NCBI GenBank assembly: GCA_011009095.1
Contig: VTPC01005486.1
Span: forward strand, 61,065 to 125,064
Length of the DNA stretch: 64,000 nt
Reading direction: 5' to 3'
From: Ignelater luminosus
Taxonomy: Eukaryota; Arthropoda; Insecta; Coleoptera; Elateridae
Part shown: positions 12,003 to 22,830 of the stretch, one piece after another
Layout of the letters: every line of letters begins with the position of its first letter
How positions within the stretch are numbered: position 1 is the first letter of the stretch
The notes under the pieces: model-generated
The model's database searches: none
The model's input: the letters and a program-made list of their open reading frames with translations, nothing else
What the model was told of the DNA's origin: nothing
Made by a program: the position numbers and the translations under genes

Positions 12003-12580
12003 TTAAATTCCGTCATGATCATGCTTGCATTTTCACTGGTTTGCTTTTGTTTTTTACAAACATTTGCCAAATGGTTAGGAGTCCCACAAATTTTACATAA
12101 TTTACCATAAGCTGATCAATTATTAATTAAATTATTGTTACCACACTTTTTGCAATTATTTATTTGCACAGTAGAGTTTCTTTGATGCTGTGCAGAAGCC
12201 GATGAAGTTCTGTGTCTTTCCGAAGTCGCTCGTTTGTAAATACCTTAATTTAAGATTATCATGACCATGTTGCCTGTTGCATTGGATGCCTTGATTTTTA
12301 ATATCTCTAATAAATTGTTACATTGATAAGTTTCTTCTTATATTTATATTATTCATAAACTAAATTTCATTAAGCATAAAATAATCCGTGGATTTCTGTT
12401 TTAAAACATCAATTTTGTGAATGTGAATGTGAATGTATTAAAAATTTTAATGCATTCATTTTCTGAATCGTGTATAGAAGTTGTGCACATTGGATTTGTC
12501 CAGTCTGCGAAATCTTGAATTTTTGTTTCTATGTGGTCCAGTTTTTGGTTACATTACTAATTAGTTTTAATGGTTGTAGC
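12003..12580 (-). pseudogene. Ty3/gypsy-like gag relic with two zinc-knuckle-like motifs
   Basis: The minus strand shows CKKCG followed by CKICGTPNHLANVCKK, a CxxCGxxxHxxxxC nucleocapsid knuckle. Further upstream, near 12440-12560, are NVTKNW and IQCAQLLYTIQ-like pieces that fit a gypsy gag matrix/capsid region, though in shifted frames with stops. The 3' end abuts the 163-bp satellite directly. Confidence 0.6.
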
Positions 12581-12639
12581 ACCTTGGATTTTATATCGAT
12601 GAAATTCTAGTAGTTAATGCACAAAAGACAGCTATATGT

Positions 12640-12975
12640 ATGCAATTAATAATTTTACTCCGGCTTTCATTGAACAATTTACATCCCTTGGCAGGTCGGA
12701 TATGCAACCTAATATGCATGTACAACACAAATGATTGGATAGCTCCAAGGGTTTACGGTTTACAAAAGGTATATAAAGTAAATGTTCTCTTACGACCAAT
12801 AGTTAGCAATATTTTGACACCTGCTTATAAAATCTCAAAATTTTTGACAGAAATTTTAAGTAATGTCATGTCAAAAATACTTGATAGTTCCAGAAATCTG
12901 TAACTTATGATGTTGAATCTTTACTTACAAATATTCCGGTTGAATTAGTTATTGAAACTATTAAAGAAAAATAGG
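12640..12975 (+). pseudogene. Penelope-like reverse transcriptase fragment
   Basis: The plus-strand frame contains APRVYGLQKVYKVNVLLRPI followed by NILTPAYKISKFL, the characteristic 'P..YGLPKiHK...PLRPIvs....P.Y.laKfL' block of Penelope-like RTs. After one stop (12901-12903) the text continues with SYDVESLFTNIPVELVIETI, the core palm motif start. The catalytic YxDD region is missing, so this is a truncated copy. Confidence 0.75.
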
Positions 12976-13130
12976 AGGAATTCAAGTCGACTATTTAAAA
13001 AAAAGTAGTTACAACTTGAAATCAAACAAAAGGTTGACTTACTTAAAAATACCTAAACATTTTTATAATTAAACAAATACATTTTTTATATTATATTAAA
13101 CAATTTAACAGTTACAAATTTGTTGTTGGT

Positions 13131-13860
13131 CTAATGTTTTTCTTCTGAGGAATCAAGTGTTCTAAGTTGAGTACCAATACAGTTCTGAACCTTAACAAAG
13201 GTTTGAGCGTTTGAGTTACCATGCTCATTACGACAATTATCAATTAAGCCTTTAATCAGACCACCAGCCAATAAAGCAGCAACTTGCTCTTCGGAATCTG
13301 ACTTGTTTTTCTCAGCATCTTCTTTTACTGCTTCCAAAATAACATTATCGATTGCATCCCAGTTAACTTCACCTGCATCTGTTACCAATCCTTGTTTTTT
13401 CCAGCTGCATTCTGTGAACTCATTGTAAGCTTCGTTGTCTATTGGTGTTGGTTTTTCCAGCGGATCGCCAAATCCTTCGACTATAGATTTGTCTGTTCCC
13501 AGTTCCTCTATGCATTTTAATTCATGAGGTTCCCAGCTGTAAGCTAGTGCTCCAACCTAATAATGAAAGGAAATTATTGTTGTTATAATGATAGAGAATT
13601 TCTTGAACAAAAATGTTTTTTCATTCTTAAACTTTTTCTTGGATTATTATCAATTTTTTGCGAATAAAATCATAAAGAATATTAGTGTTATGGTTTACTG
13701 AATAGTTGAAAATTAGACAGAACTCGCTTTTAATCATCTTTTCGGCATAATGTAATAAAACATTTCATTTATTGCATAAATTGGACAAAAGAAAGAAATT
13801 ATGAAAATTAATCAGATTATTACTTACCAATAGAGTAAAACAAACTATTAAGCACTTCAT
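13131..13860 (-). CDS. OBP-like secreted protein, minus-C type (copy C)
   Basis: Predicted 152-residue protein. Exon 1 (13828-13860) encodes MKCLIVCFTLL. The intron is 271 bp and phase 0. Exon 2 (13556-13131) begins VGALAYSWEP, the likely signal-peptide end and mature N-terminus. Ordered cysteines are in LKC, TECSWKKQG, DNC and QNC. An acidic helical insertion (EDAEKNKSDSEEQ) lies between C3 and C4. No inactivating change is visible. It is the family's likely link between the A/B pair and the more distant G copy, because it shares the YSWEP-type mature start with G and the MK-type exon 1 with A/B. Ligand unknown. Confidence 0.82.
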
Positions 13861-13915
13861 GTTGAATAGACACTTGAGAACAATCTATTTAAAGATTTTC
13901 GTGTTTGTTGTCGCC

Positions 13916-13955
13916 TTTTATACATCTTCTTTGTGATAAAGAGTTGAAAAGGTCG
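13916..13955 (-). promoter_or_regulatory. Core promoter of OBP copy C
   Basis: TATAAAA at 13916-13922, 56 bp upstream of the ATG. AGGTCG half-site at 13950-13955 (plus-strand reading, within GAAAAGGTCGAGG). TTATGCAAT at 14012-14020. Confidence 0.55.
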
Positions 13956-14399
13956 AGGTTATAATTAAATAATTTTACAGTCTAATTATTATTTAAAGTA
14001 AAAAAATAAACTTATGCAATTGGATACCATATTATGTATAGATTCACTATCTGTAAAAAACATGAAAAATTTCCAATCTACGATAAGACAATGTCGAAAA
14101 CACTCAAAAAAAGAATTATGTACATTTGTGCGGGTTAATGTAAATTTCTAAAAAACGTTTTTTATAATATATAAATTTACATGCAGCTTTTTGTCTTACT
14201 ATGTAGTGGAAGTGAAATTTTTGTGATCTTGTAACGTTTTTTATGCAACTGAACTTTACACGATGCTGTCATAAACTGTTTTTATATCGATAGAGTGAAA
14301 ATTAGCGCCTTTGTTTGACAACCTTGTTTGTAACATTTTGTTAAAAAATCTATTTACTTTTACAAATGAGCTAATACATTTCTAAACCATTTTGGATGG

Positions 14400-14541
14400 T
14401 TTAGTTAGGGCGAGATGTAATTTGTAAAAATAACATAATGATCAGCTACAATGGAATCATTTAAAATATTTCACTTAATGTGAGTAATTAAACTTGGAGA
14501 AGCAAAGGTCAAATCTAAAGTACTTAAAGAGTGATTAGTGG
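14400..14541 (-). pseudogene. LINE endonuclease fragment, downstream half
   Basis: The minus strand reads NHSLSTLDLTFASPSLITHI then SIVADHYVIF, the C-terminal motif block of an APE-type LINE endonuclease ('S.LDLt..S......w......SDH..i'). The other half lies at 15854-16020, across the hAT insertion, in the same orientation. Confidence 0.6.
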
Positions 14542-15853
14542 CAGTGGCGGCTCGTGAGTTTCAAAACAGTTGAAGCCTTTTGCATTGAAATCTGAGAAAT
14601 GAACAAAAATTTAACAAGATAAAAGGTGCTTGTCTCATCCCAAAATCAGTAAAATACCTACAACAATGAAAAATCTAACCTTTTGTAGACGAGATTTATT
14701 GTTTGATCTTTCAAGGCAGCAAACTTGTTGATGACTTCATCATATGGTTGAGTCCTTTTTCAATAGATATTCTTCCTAAATGTAAAAGTCTTTCCTGCGC
14801 CATTGAATTGCATAAGTATGATTTGATTCTTTTCAAGCGCGAGAAACTTCTTTCTACTAACGAACTTGTTGATGGTATGGTAAGAATCAGACAAAATAAT
14901 TTATGAGCTTCTTTAAATATTTGTTTATTGTCGTGCAACAAAAGCATTACTTCCTGGAGGTTCTTGCTTCTATATTGCTGATCAGAATATATAAGGTCTA
15001 ATTCGTTTTATAGTCTTTGCATGTCCGTAGTACTAAATAAACTGGAATATGCTTATTTCAAATTATGAAGTTTTTCCGTTGGAAATAATTTAGAATATTC
15101 ATCAAACTTAGAAACGTCAGCATGAAAATGAATAACAATTTATCCATGTCTTGAAATCTAGTGTCTATTTGCATCAAAATGGTATCGAAGATTTCATAAA
15201 ATAGCAGCTTATAACTTTCGAATCTTTGTTCGTCATACAAGGCATCTCCAACTTGCCTTCTTTGATTAATATGTGTGTTTATCAAAGCTTTATTAAATAT
15301 TGTCTTACATTCAGTTTCGTTTCTTTTTAACTGAAATTTTGCTTGGGTAATCTTAAATGACGTAAAAACTGAAAACACCGTCAATGCAACTAAAAAAATG
15401 CAACGTATAACCAATGCGATCCACCGCATCTGAAAGCTGTATAGTTATAGTGAATCACTGTTTGTTTTCTTTAAAAACGCTTCTGACTCGGCCAATATCG
15501 GCGGTGTACTGCATACGACCGCGTAGAAAGTCTGTTGCCATGGCAACACGTCTTTCTTGTTGAAACGTTCGACTAGAATTTTAATATCGCTTCAACTCAA
15601 TGTTAAGCTTAGTGCAAGTGTCCTTATGCTTTGCGTCCGTGTTGGTCCATAGCAGGGGCAGGTAGAACGCCTGTGATATTGTGTTTTCAGTACCTCATGC
15701 CAATTGCATTGCTCTCGTGACTAATTTTATTCAAGATTTTACTATTTTACACTAAGAAACGAAATTACTTAAGTAATTAAATATTAGAAATTATTGAAAG
15801 AAAAAAATAGGTGAATCGGCGCTTCACTTGCTTCACCCCAATAGCCACCACTG
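14542..15853 (-). mobile_element. hAT-type transposon copy, 1312 bp, with 8-bp target duplication
   Basis: Both ends are CAGTGG-like inverted termini (left CAGTGGCGGCTCG, right ...AGCCACCACTG). They are bounded by the exact 8-bp direct repeat ATTAGTGG at 14534-14541 and 15854-15861, the hallmark of hAT insertion. Inside, the minus strand encodes pieces of a hAT transposase. One (15058-15429) carries a QRFESYKLLFYEIFDTILMQ stretch. The other (14711-14947) carries the C-terminal dimerisation motif TSSLVERSFSRLKRIKSY. The N-terminal zinc finger and catalytic core are missing, so the copy is non-autonomous. It sits inside a LINE endonuclease sequence. Confidence 0.85.
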
Positions 15854-16020
15854 ATTAGTGGGGCAATTCGAGTAGGAAAATTATTATCAATAAAATGAGA
15901 AAAATATTTGCGTTTTCTAGAGCATCCGTTAGTTTCTTTCATATAATGAGAAGCATTGAAATCTCCTGCAACAATTACGTCACTTGTAAACAATGCTAAA
16001 ATATTATTCCAGTTAAGAGA
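15854..16020 (-). pseudogene. LINE endonuclease fragment, upstream half
   Basis: The minus strand reads DVIVAGDFNASHY, the GDFNA catalytic motif of APE-type LINE endonucleases, followed by FSHFIDNNFPTRIA. It joins in order with 14400-14541 once the hAT element is set aside. Confidence 0.7.
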
Positions 16021-17400
16021 TTAAAGAGAACCAGAGGTTCCGCGGGCGGAAGTCCGCTATCGCGTCCTCCCAGCTACTTAAAGCACTTTACCTGTTCTAC
16101 ATTTTTACCTCCGAGCGTAATATGGTGCGATTCCTCATCCCTCGACACAACCATGCTTTTCGTATTTGAAATTCTTACTTTTAGTTCTCTCTTACAGAGC
16201 CCATATGTTTATATTAAACTGAAGTTTTTCAAGTGAATTAGCAGGGACTATCATGTCATCAACAAAGGCTAATGAGAAAAGCGTGACTGGTGCTAGCCTC
16301 CAGTTGCCAATCATCAGGTTTTTACATCTTTTCTTACAGTTTTTGATGACACTATCCATTACTATAATAAATAGCAGTGGGCTCAGCACATTTCCTTGTC
16401 TTACACCTGCAGTAATATTAAACTCTAGAATAACAGTTTGACGTCCTTACGTAGTTTTGACAATTTTTATAAAAACTCTTTATTCTGACTATTAACGTCT
16501 CCTGGACATTATACTCCCTGAGAGATCTCCAAATAACATTCCATGGTACTCTATCAAATGCCTTTTCAAAATCTATGAAAAAGAGGTAGAGCTTCTTTCC
16601 GTACTCAATACTCTTTTCAATCATATTTTCCATCTGTTTTCTTAGTTTCTTTTTAAGAATCCGATTATACAACTTTCCTGAACTTTCTCCATAACTCCGC
16701 TCTATGAATCTTCCAAACTCTTCCCAAGGTGTTCTTTTAGCTTGCCTTTCCTTTAACGTCACAGCTGTTCTGGCATTTTCGTATACTTCATAATGCTGTC
16801 TCGTTTTATTTGTCAAGTACTTTTTCCATTTATTTTTATTTTTCTTACCGCCTCCTGCACTTCGGTATTCCGCCATCTTGTTGTCTTTTTAGGCTATTCC
16901 ACAAACTTTCTCTGCAGTTTTCAATAGAGTTTCCTTAAACATGATCCACAAATCCTCTAGGCTGCTCGTCTTGCCTTTTTGCAACACTATTTTCTATCTT
17001 CTGTTCCACCAGATTATAATATCTTTCTTAACGATAATTTTTTTGTTAATTATTTTCCTCTTCCTTTTCTTCCTTGTCTTCCTTTCTAGTTGCTTCTTTA
17101 TCACCCTATCTCGGCTCCCCTGTACATTCTGATATCTCTCACTCTTCTGCAGAGAGTTCGGCTTCTCACAGTGTAATCTATAATTGATTCCTGATTGAAA
17201 GCTGCATCCTTCCTAGTATATTTGTGAATGTCTTTTTATGGAAAAGTAGGCTTATTAAGATCGTGAGGTGATTCAGCAAGCAGAACTGCAACAGTCTTTT
17301 ACCATTGTCATTTTTCGTATCCTCTCCGTAACTGCCAATTACTTGATGAAATCCTATACAATTCCGTACTGTGCCATTCACAGCCTCCAGTGGCCAGAAG
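16021..17400 (-). pseudogene. LINE relic: endonuclease end, linker and RT fragments
   Basis: In minus-strand order: an endonuclease piece (17178-17381) with NCIGFHQVIGSYGEDTKNDN and GKRLLQFC; a linker and early RT block (16418-16876) with FIDFEKAFDRVPWNVIW, the RT palm A motif; and an RT piece (16192-16389) with SPLLFIIVMDSVI and LAFVDDMIV, corresponding to the FADD-box region. Downstream, 16060-16190 continues with SMVVSRDEESHHITLGGKNV. Frameshifts separate the blocks. This is a decayed APE-type LINE of the same family as the opposite-strand copy at 18190-19840. Confidence 0.8.
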
Positions 17401-18189
17401 TGTGGAGGTACTCTGAAAGAGAAGCGTAGAGAAAATCCTCAAATTCTTAAAAAACAACCGGATCTGCTAAACGAGGTTTACGTTTTTAATCATGCTAGGA
17501 TATCATAAAAAACTACTTATGAAGCAGGAGAACGATTAACTTTCGGCCTGTATGAAGCACCAACCGAAAGAACAGTTATTCGAGCAAAAATAGCTGTTGG
17601 TCTCGACCAACTTCCACCGACAGAAGCTACAGTTGGTCAACACCTTATCTAAATCGTTTTCGTTGGAGTTGGGAATACAAAAACACTATACACGTTCCAA
17701 TAATGATCACTTGGCCCCTGTTCCAAACAAATTGCTACGATAATTTTTCGTAAGCGTGCAGAAAACTGTGCAACTCGATGTAGTTGCTGAAAAGCAGGCA
17801 TTAAGTGCTCTAGAATCTGTGTAGGGTGTAAAAGACATTTTGCACCAAATGTTTTCCCATTGACTTCGGCATTAAAGAGTCTTATAACCAGCTAAACGAT
17901 CGTCTTGGTGACAATGAAGACGAGATGTGGACCTGAGTGTCTCGTTTCTAAATGTTTGTTTATTAATATTTTGTGTGTTGAGAAAGGAGGAGGGAACTTG
18001 GCTGGAACCAGAAGAAGAAGTTCGTATCTCCGCTTCTGGGAGTAAAGCTGTTTAACATCTACCCTTGAAGCAGCCGAGGAGTTGATTTCACAACTTTATT
18101 AAAAAAAGCAGCCTTTTCGTGAAGCCAAGATACTGCGGGTCAATCCGTTTTACATTCAAATTTAACTGATTAAAAGAATACAAAGAAAT
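17401..18189. other. Unassigned spacer between two inverted LINE relics
   Basis: No coding frame of note and no domain I recognise. Short open stretches occur on the plus strand but are interrupted. It forms the centre of the inverted LINE arrangement. Confidence 0.3.
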
Positions 18190-19840
18190 CTAACCGGTCG
18201 GATTTTTAAGGCAACGACTTGACGAAGAAATTGTTAGAGAATTAGCTAGTAAGGAAGTTAAGTTAGTAGATGAAGTTGATAAGATGAGAGTATCCGTGGT
18301 AGCTGTGAATGAGACGAAGCAGAAAAGAAGGCTGCATACAGATAGATTGAGGATATATTCTATTCCTCTCGGAAGTTCAACCAAACAAACGTGATAGAGC
18401 GGGAGTCGCTTTTCTGGTAAACAGCGTTCAGTCAAGGAAGGTACAGCAGTGGGCGTTCATTAGTGAAAGGATAAAGGTACTTGAGTTGAAAGAAGCAGAC
18501 AATAGTGTAGTGACATTAATAGCTTCTTATGCACCAAACGAAGATGAATTGGTTGACCAAAAGAGACAGTTTTATGAGAATCTCTAGAGGGAGGTAGAAA
18601 CGGACTCTGGGGAGGTCATCATCATGGGCTATATAAATGGCAGAGTAGGGAATTGTATAGGATTTTATCAAGTAATTGACAGTTATGTAGAAGATACGAC
18701 AAATGACAATGGTAAAAGACTCTTGCAGTTTTACTTGATGAATGATCTCACGATCTTTGATCGTCTATTTGTCCAGATAGACATTTACAAATATACCAAG
18801 GAGGAACTAGCTTTGAATCAGAAATCTATTATGCATTACATTGTAGAAAGACAAACTCTCCTCAGAAGATTGAGAGGTACCAGAGTGTACAGGAAAGCCG
18901 AGATAGGGTCGGATCAATCATATGGTCATCGCAAATCTGGTAGAGAAGCAATTAGAGATTAAAACAAGGAAGAAAAAGAAGAGGAAAAGAATTAACGAAA
19001 AAATTAACGTATATAAAGTAAAGGAGGAAAGCGTTAAAGAAATATATTACAATCTGGTGGAACTTAGGTACTTAGAAACATAGAAAAGAAAGTCCACTCA
19101 AGTTCCTAAAAGATAAAGAAGGGAGACTATTGACAGAAGAGAAGGAAATAATAGAAAAAAGTAGTGCTGCAAAAAGGCCTGGAAGATTTGTTTAAGGAAA
19201 CTATTGGAAACTGCAGAGGAAGTTTGTAAAAAACAAAAATGTATTCAGTCTAAAAAGAAACAAGATGGCGGAATACAGAGGTGTAGGAGGCAGTAAGGAA
19301 AAAAAATGGAAAATAAAACGAGACACCATTATGAAGCATACAAAAATGTCAGAACAGTTATAAAGTTAACGGTAAGGTAAGCTAAAAGAACACCTTGGGA
19401 AGAGTTTGGAAGATTCCTAGAGCAGAGTTACAGAGATAACCAAAAACTTTTTTATGAGGTATTTAGAAACAAAAAAGAAAGCAGTGTCCACTCAAATTTC
19501 TAAAAGATAAGGAAGGGAGACTATTGACAGAAGAGAAGGAAATAATGGAAATATGAAGAGAGTACTTCAGTGAGCTATTATATGGAACTCAAGTGGAGGA
19601 AGACATATTGCAAGATCAACCAAATCCTGAATTGCAACTGACGGCTGCACAAATGAAAAAAGGGATAACAATAGAGAAGTTTGAGTTTGCTATGAAGAAG
19701 TTAAAACTAGGAAAGGCAGCAGAAGGGGATCTTATCGCTCCTGAAATGGTGAAGCACTTGAATATAAAGGAGAAGGAAGTGCTTTTGAAAGTTATGAACC
19801 TTTTTTCTTCTTACCTAATATTACATCCAGTAACACTACC
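18190..19840 (+). pseudogene. LINE relic: endonuclease and early RT region
   Basis: The plus strand carries the endonuclease start (VAVNETKQK near 18300), then SYAPNEDELVDQKRQFYENL near 18530, then the catalytic region (MGYINGRVGNCIGFYQVIDS, 18624 on). A linker like that of the 16021-17400 copy follows, including MAEYRGVGG near 19263. A pre-RT block (19593-19847) ends with FEFAMKKLKLGKAAEGDLIA. Stops and frameshifts are frequent, and the RT catalytic core is absent. It belongs to the same LINE family as the inverted copy at 16021-17400. Confidence 0.75.
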
Positions 19841-19870
19841 AATTTAAATTGTTCACTGTTATTTATACAG

Positions 19871-20351
19871 TCAATTTCCTTTTTTGTATCCATGTTGTGA
19901 AAAGCAGTTTTGAATCATAAGTACGGTCTGACCATGCGGATCGCTACGAATAGTAAAACACTGATTGATAATATCTTTATACTACCCGCCCATTCGGCAA
20001 AAATTTCAAACGTATTTATTTGAGTGCTTTCAGTAAAATATTTACTTAACAGGAGATTCTCGAGGGCGTCCCAATTAACTTCTCCGTCAGGATCGAGTCA
20101 TCCCCTTCTTTTCCAATCGCATTCCATAAAATCATTCAAAAGTGTATCGTTTAGTACTGCAGGATATGAAGTATCTTGGATTGTTTTTATTCTTACATTT
20201 AATTTGCTAGCACATTCTAATTCTGCGGCTCCCCATCTTTCGAAAGCTAAAGCTTCAACCTAATAAAGAAGGACAAATTAGTACAGATAAACATACAAAG
20301 AACTAGAGTAATTCTTATCAATAAAACAGAACAAACTATTAGTAGTTTCCG
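19871..20351 (-). pseudogene. OBP-like pseudogene (copy D)
   Basis: This aligns with the genes at 34494 and 41706 but is broken in four ways. The start codon of exon 1 (20319-20351) is CGG instead of ATG. The donor GT is AT. In exon 2 (20259-19871) the codon corresponding to tryptophan of KKRGW is TGA. A frameshift precedes the C4 region, after which the text continues as DIINQCFTIRSDPHGQTVL and IQNC in another frame. The promoter TATA (20403-20409) and AGGTCG half-site (20444-20449) survive. The loss of start, splice site and frame makes expression of an OBP implausible. Confidence 0.85.
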
Positions 20352-20854
20352 GTTGTATAGAATCTTGTAGTACAAATAGAATTCTTCACATTTATTGTAT
20401 TGTTTTATACTGCTAATATTATCGTGTGAGAGCAGAGTTGAAAAGGTCGGGCCTGTAGATGAATAACCTTGCTATGCAATTGAATTGAGTTGACTGGTTT
20501 GGTTATTCCCACTCTTATCAGCGGAGAGACAAAAAATTCCCAAAGTAGAATAAAAATAATGAAAGGAAAATTGATATTCAGTATTGGCAAATTTGAATTT
20601 CTATTTTATCATCATATTTTCAACACCTAACTGTGTTAAAACTACACATAGTTGCCAATATTTATAATGACATCAAAAAAATTTCTCTTCTTTAGGCTCG
20701 TCTTTCAATCCCATTTTTAAAGCTGTAAGAAATATTATTAGGTCTGTTTACGTAAGTAAGAATTCAATGTGTTGTTAATATTATTTGAATACTTTTATAA
20801 GCAGAAGAAAAAAGGTCATTAAAAGAAACAACGTAGAGATTTTTTTACCTTTAC
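20352..20854. other. Intergenic, with retained promoter of pseudogene D
   Basis: The TATA box and AGGTCG motif belonging to the pseudogene lie at 20403-20449. The rest is AT-rich and without a recognisable gene. Confidence 0.4.
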
Positions 20855-20973
20855 CAGTTCACTAATTAAAGAAAATCACTAAAAGCTAAACGTTGAATAT
20901 AATCGTTAAACAACAGCTTAATAAATATTTAAATGTTATATAAGCATACCGCAATAAAAAAGTCGAAAGGTCG
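20855..20973 (-). pseudogene. Orphan OBP exon 1 and promoter relic
   Basis: On the minus strand, TTCAAC precedes a GTT where sister genes have ATG. It is followed by a degenerate exon-1-like run and an ACTG-GTAAAG donor (exon about 20855-20891, 37 nt instead of 33). Upstream lies GAAAGGTCGATG (half-site 20968-20973) followed by ACAATTAAATAATCTCC and TTTTGCGATA. This closely follows the order and wording of the promoter of the gene at 13131-13860. No matching exon 2 lies downstream. It is either a partial duplicate or the remains of a gene whose body was deleted. Confidence 0.55.
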
Positions 20974-21059
20974 ATGCTACAATTAAATAATCTCCAGATT
21001 TAACTAAATAATAAAAAACGTTAATTTTGCGATATAAAGCCTTGTTTTGTTTAAAATAA

Positions 21060-21655
21060 TCGTACGCTTGGGTACTATTGGAATAGCAAAAAAATTAAAA
21101 TAATTGTGACTCTTATCCGTGTTTCATTACTTCAATTAAGCCTAAGTGCTGCAATGCTATGCTAGCAAGAAATTACGATATTTCTACCTTCATTCATTTG
21201 ATTAAAGAGTTACAAATTGTTTCGTATTTGTGTCATTAGTCATTAAGGTAAATTAGAAACAGAATAATTCTTAATTGTTACTATTAGTTAATCTTAACTT
21301 TTAATGCAATTTACACCTAACTGAAGTTTCTAGAGCATGATTAAGTAAATTCTAGACACATTTACAATCACTCTTTTTTGTCAATAAAAATTCTTATCTG
21401 AGATACTTAAACAAGTATACAAAAAGTATTAAACATTAATTATTATTTGGTGACCTACTAAACATTAATAACAAAATATATAAATTAAGATTAAGTCAAA
21501 TCAGTAATTATCGTCAAGTAGCCGTTTAAATTACAATTTTATCCAATTTATCTAAATATGGAAGTTAAAGAAAGACAAAAAAGAAAATCCGAAAAATAAA
21601 CCTCAAGAGAAACTATTAAAGAAATGCAAAAGAAAATAAAGTAACTGCAGTTGAA
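21060..21655. other. AT-rich intergenic sequence
   Basis: I see no gene, repeat or structured element that I can support here. Confidence 0.3.
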
Positions 21656-21659
21656 ATCA

Positions 21660-22060
21660 AGCAGCAAGCGACTAATTAAAGCAAAGAGTAAACATCATAT
21701 CCATGGAAGGTAAAACGAAGCCAACAAACCCAGACTACCAACAAAAACTAAGAAGTCTAATTGAAAACTTAGCAGAATATACCCATCGAATAAGAAGAAA
21801 AATGACCGTGCAGAAAAATACCAAGTAGAATCTATCGCATCACCAGAATAGATGCGCCAATACTGAAACCATCTATGGTCAGATGAAATAAAGCAGGACA
21901 ATAGTAGGTTTTGGATACCTACATTAGAACGATTGATGTCGCAGATACTAGAAATAGAAAAACTAGAAATCACACTAGAAGACGTGGAGAAGTGTATTAA
22001 ACACCTTCTCAATTGGAAAGCTGCCAAACCAGAGGCGTGCAAAACTATTGATTAAAGAAT
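21660..22060 (+). pseudogene. LINE fragment, pre-RT region (Dong/R4-like in style)
   Basis: In broken plus-strand frames: NPDYQQKLRSLIENLAEYTH, then YWSDL-like wording, then FWIPTLERLMSQILEIEKLE and TLEDVEKCIKHLLNWKAAKP. This resembles the 'V...i......NWKsPGPD' block that precedes the RT in some LINEs. The RT part may be the fragment at 25900-26190 on the same strand. Confidence 0.5.
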
Positions 22061-22830
22061 TTCAAAAGAATTCATCCCATATTAGTAGTGCAATTTCCCA
22101 ATATAATTTAGTAATTTCAATGAAATCCCTTTATTTCTAACCGAAAGTAAACTTTTATGACATCAAAGACTGATGATATTTAAAACCCAGAGAATTCTTA
22201 ACTAATCACATTATATGAGATATCCACATTTAACACAGCCACAAAGATAGGAAGTAATAACATCATGGCAGCTAAGTAGAATGAATACAAAAGGAAGGAT
22301 AGAGAAAGTAATGAAGTGCTTGTACTAGATGCAGCAATAACTAACTACGCAAAAGTAAGACGAAGAAACATCTCCATTGCATAGGTGAACTGTAGAAAAA
22401 AATTACTTTTGTGCTACTAACACAATAGCAATCAGGCGTGGTATCTTCCAGAGCAATCTTCTTGAACTTCAGAACCTGCCTTATCGCATGTCAAATTAAC
22501 CATGGGAACCTTTGAGGATTTCTAATTATAGACGGTTGATTACAGGGGCCCCCTCGCGATCCCAACATAGGGAATTTTTTCCTGATGATCTTAGGGGCCC
22601 CACAATGGAACCCTCATGTGGAGAGCCCCACCCTTTCTGGACTTCGGACTGAATATAAATGCTTTTCTGAACACGGTAAACACCTCGGGCTTTTCAAACT
22701 AGTCTACCTTATGAAAACCTTTTTTGGGGCCTCCCGAATTATCAACTGGAATATTACAAACAGGGGTCTTTGAACGACTCCACCAAAGATTTTAACAATT
22801 ACTTTGTTTATAAATACTCTACTTAATTAC
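22061..22830. other. Unassigned, with a GGGGCCCC-rich patch
   Basis: No gene recognised. Around 22545-22605 two GGGGCCCC-type palindromes sit about 50 bp apart in an otherwise AT-rich region, probably part of an unidentified repeat. Confidence 0.3.

Noticed and set aside
11150-12070. Minus-strand frames encoding repeated IACPVKLRGHGNR / DLDYLEKYSRY peptides
   Set aside because: The 163-bp unit is not a multiple of three, so the frame changes each unit; the peptides just mirror the satellite.
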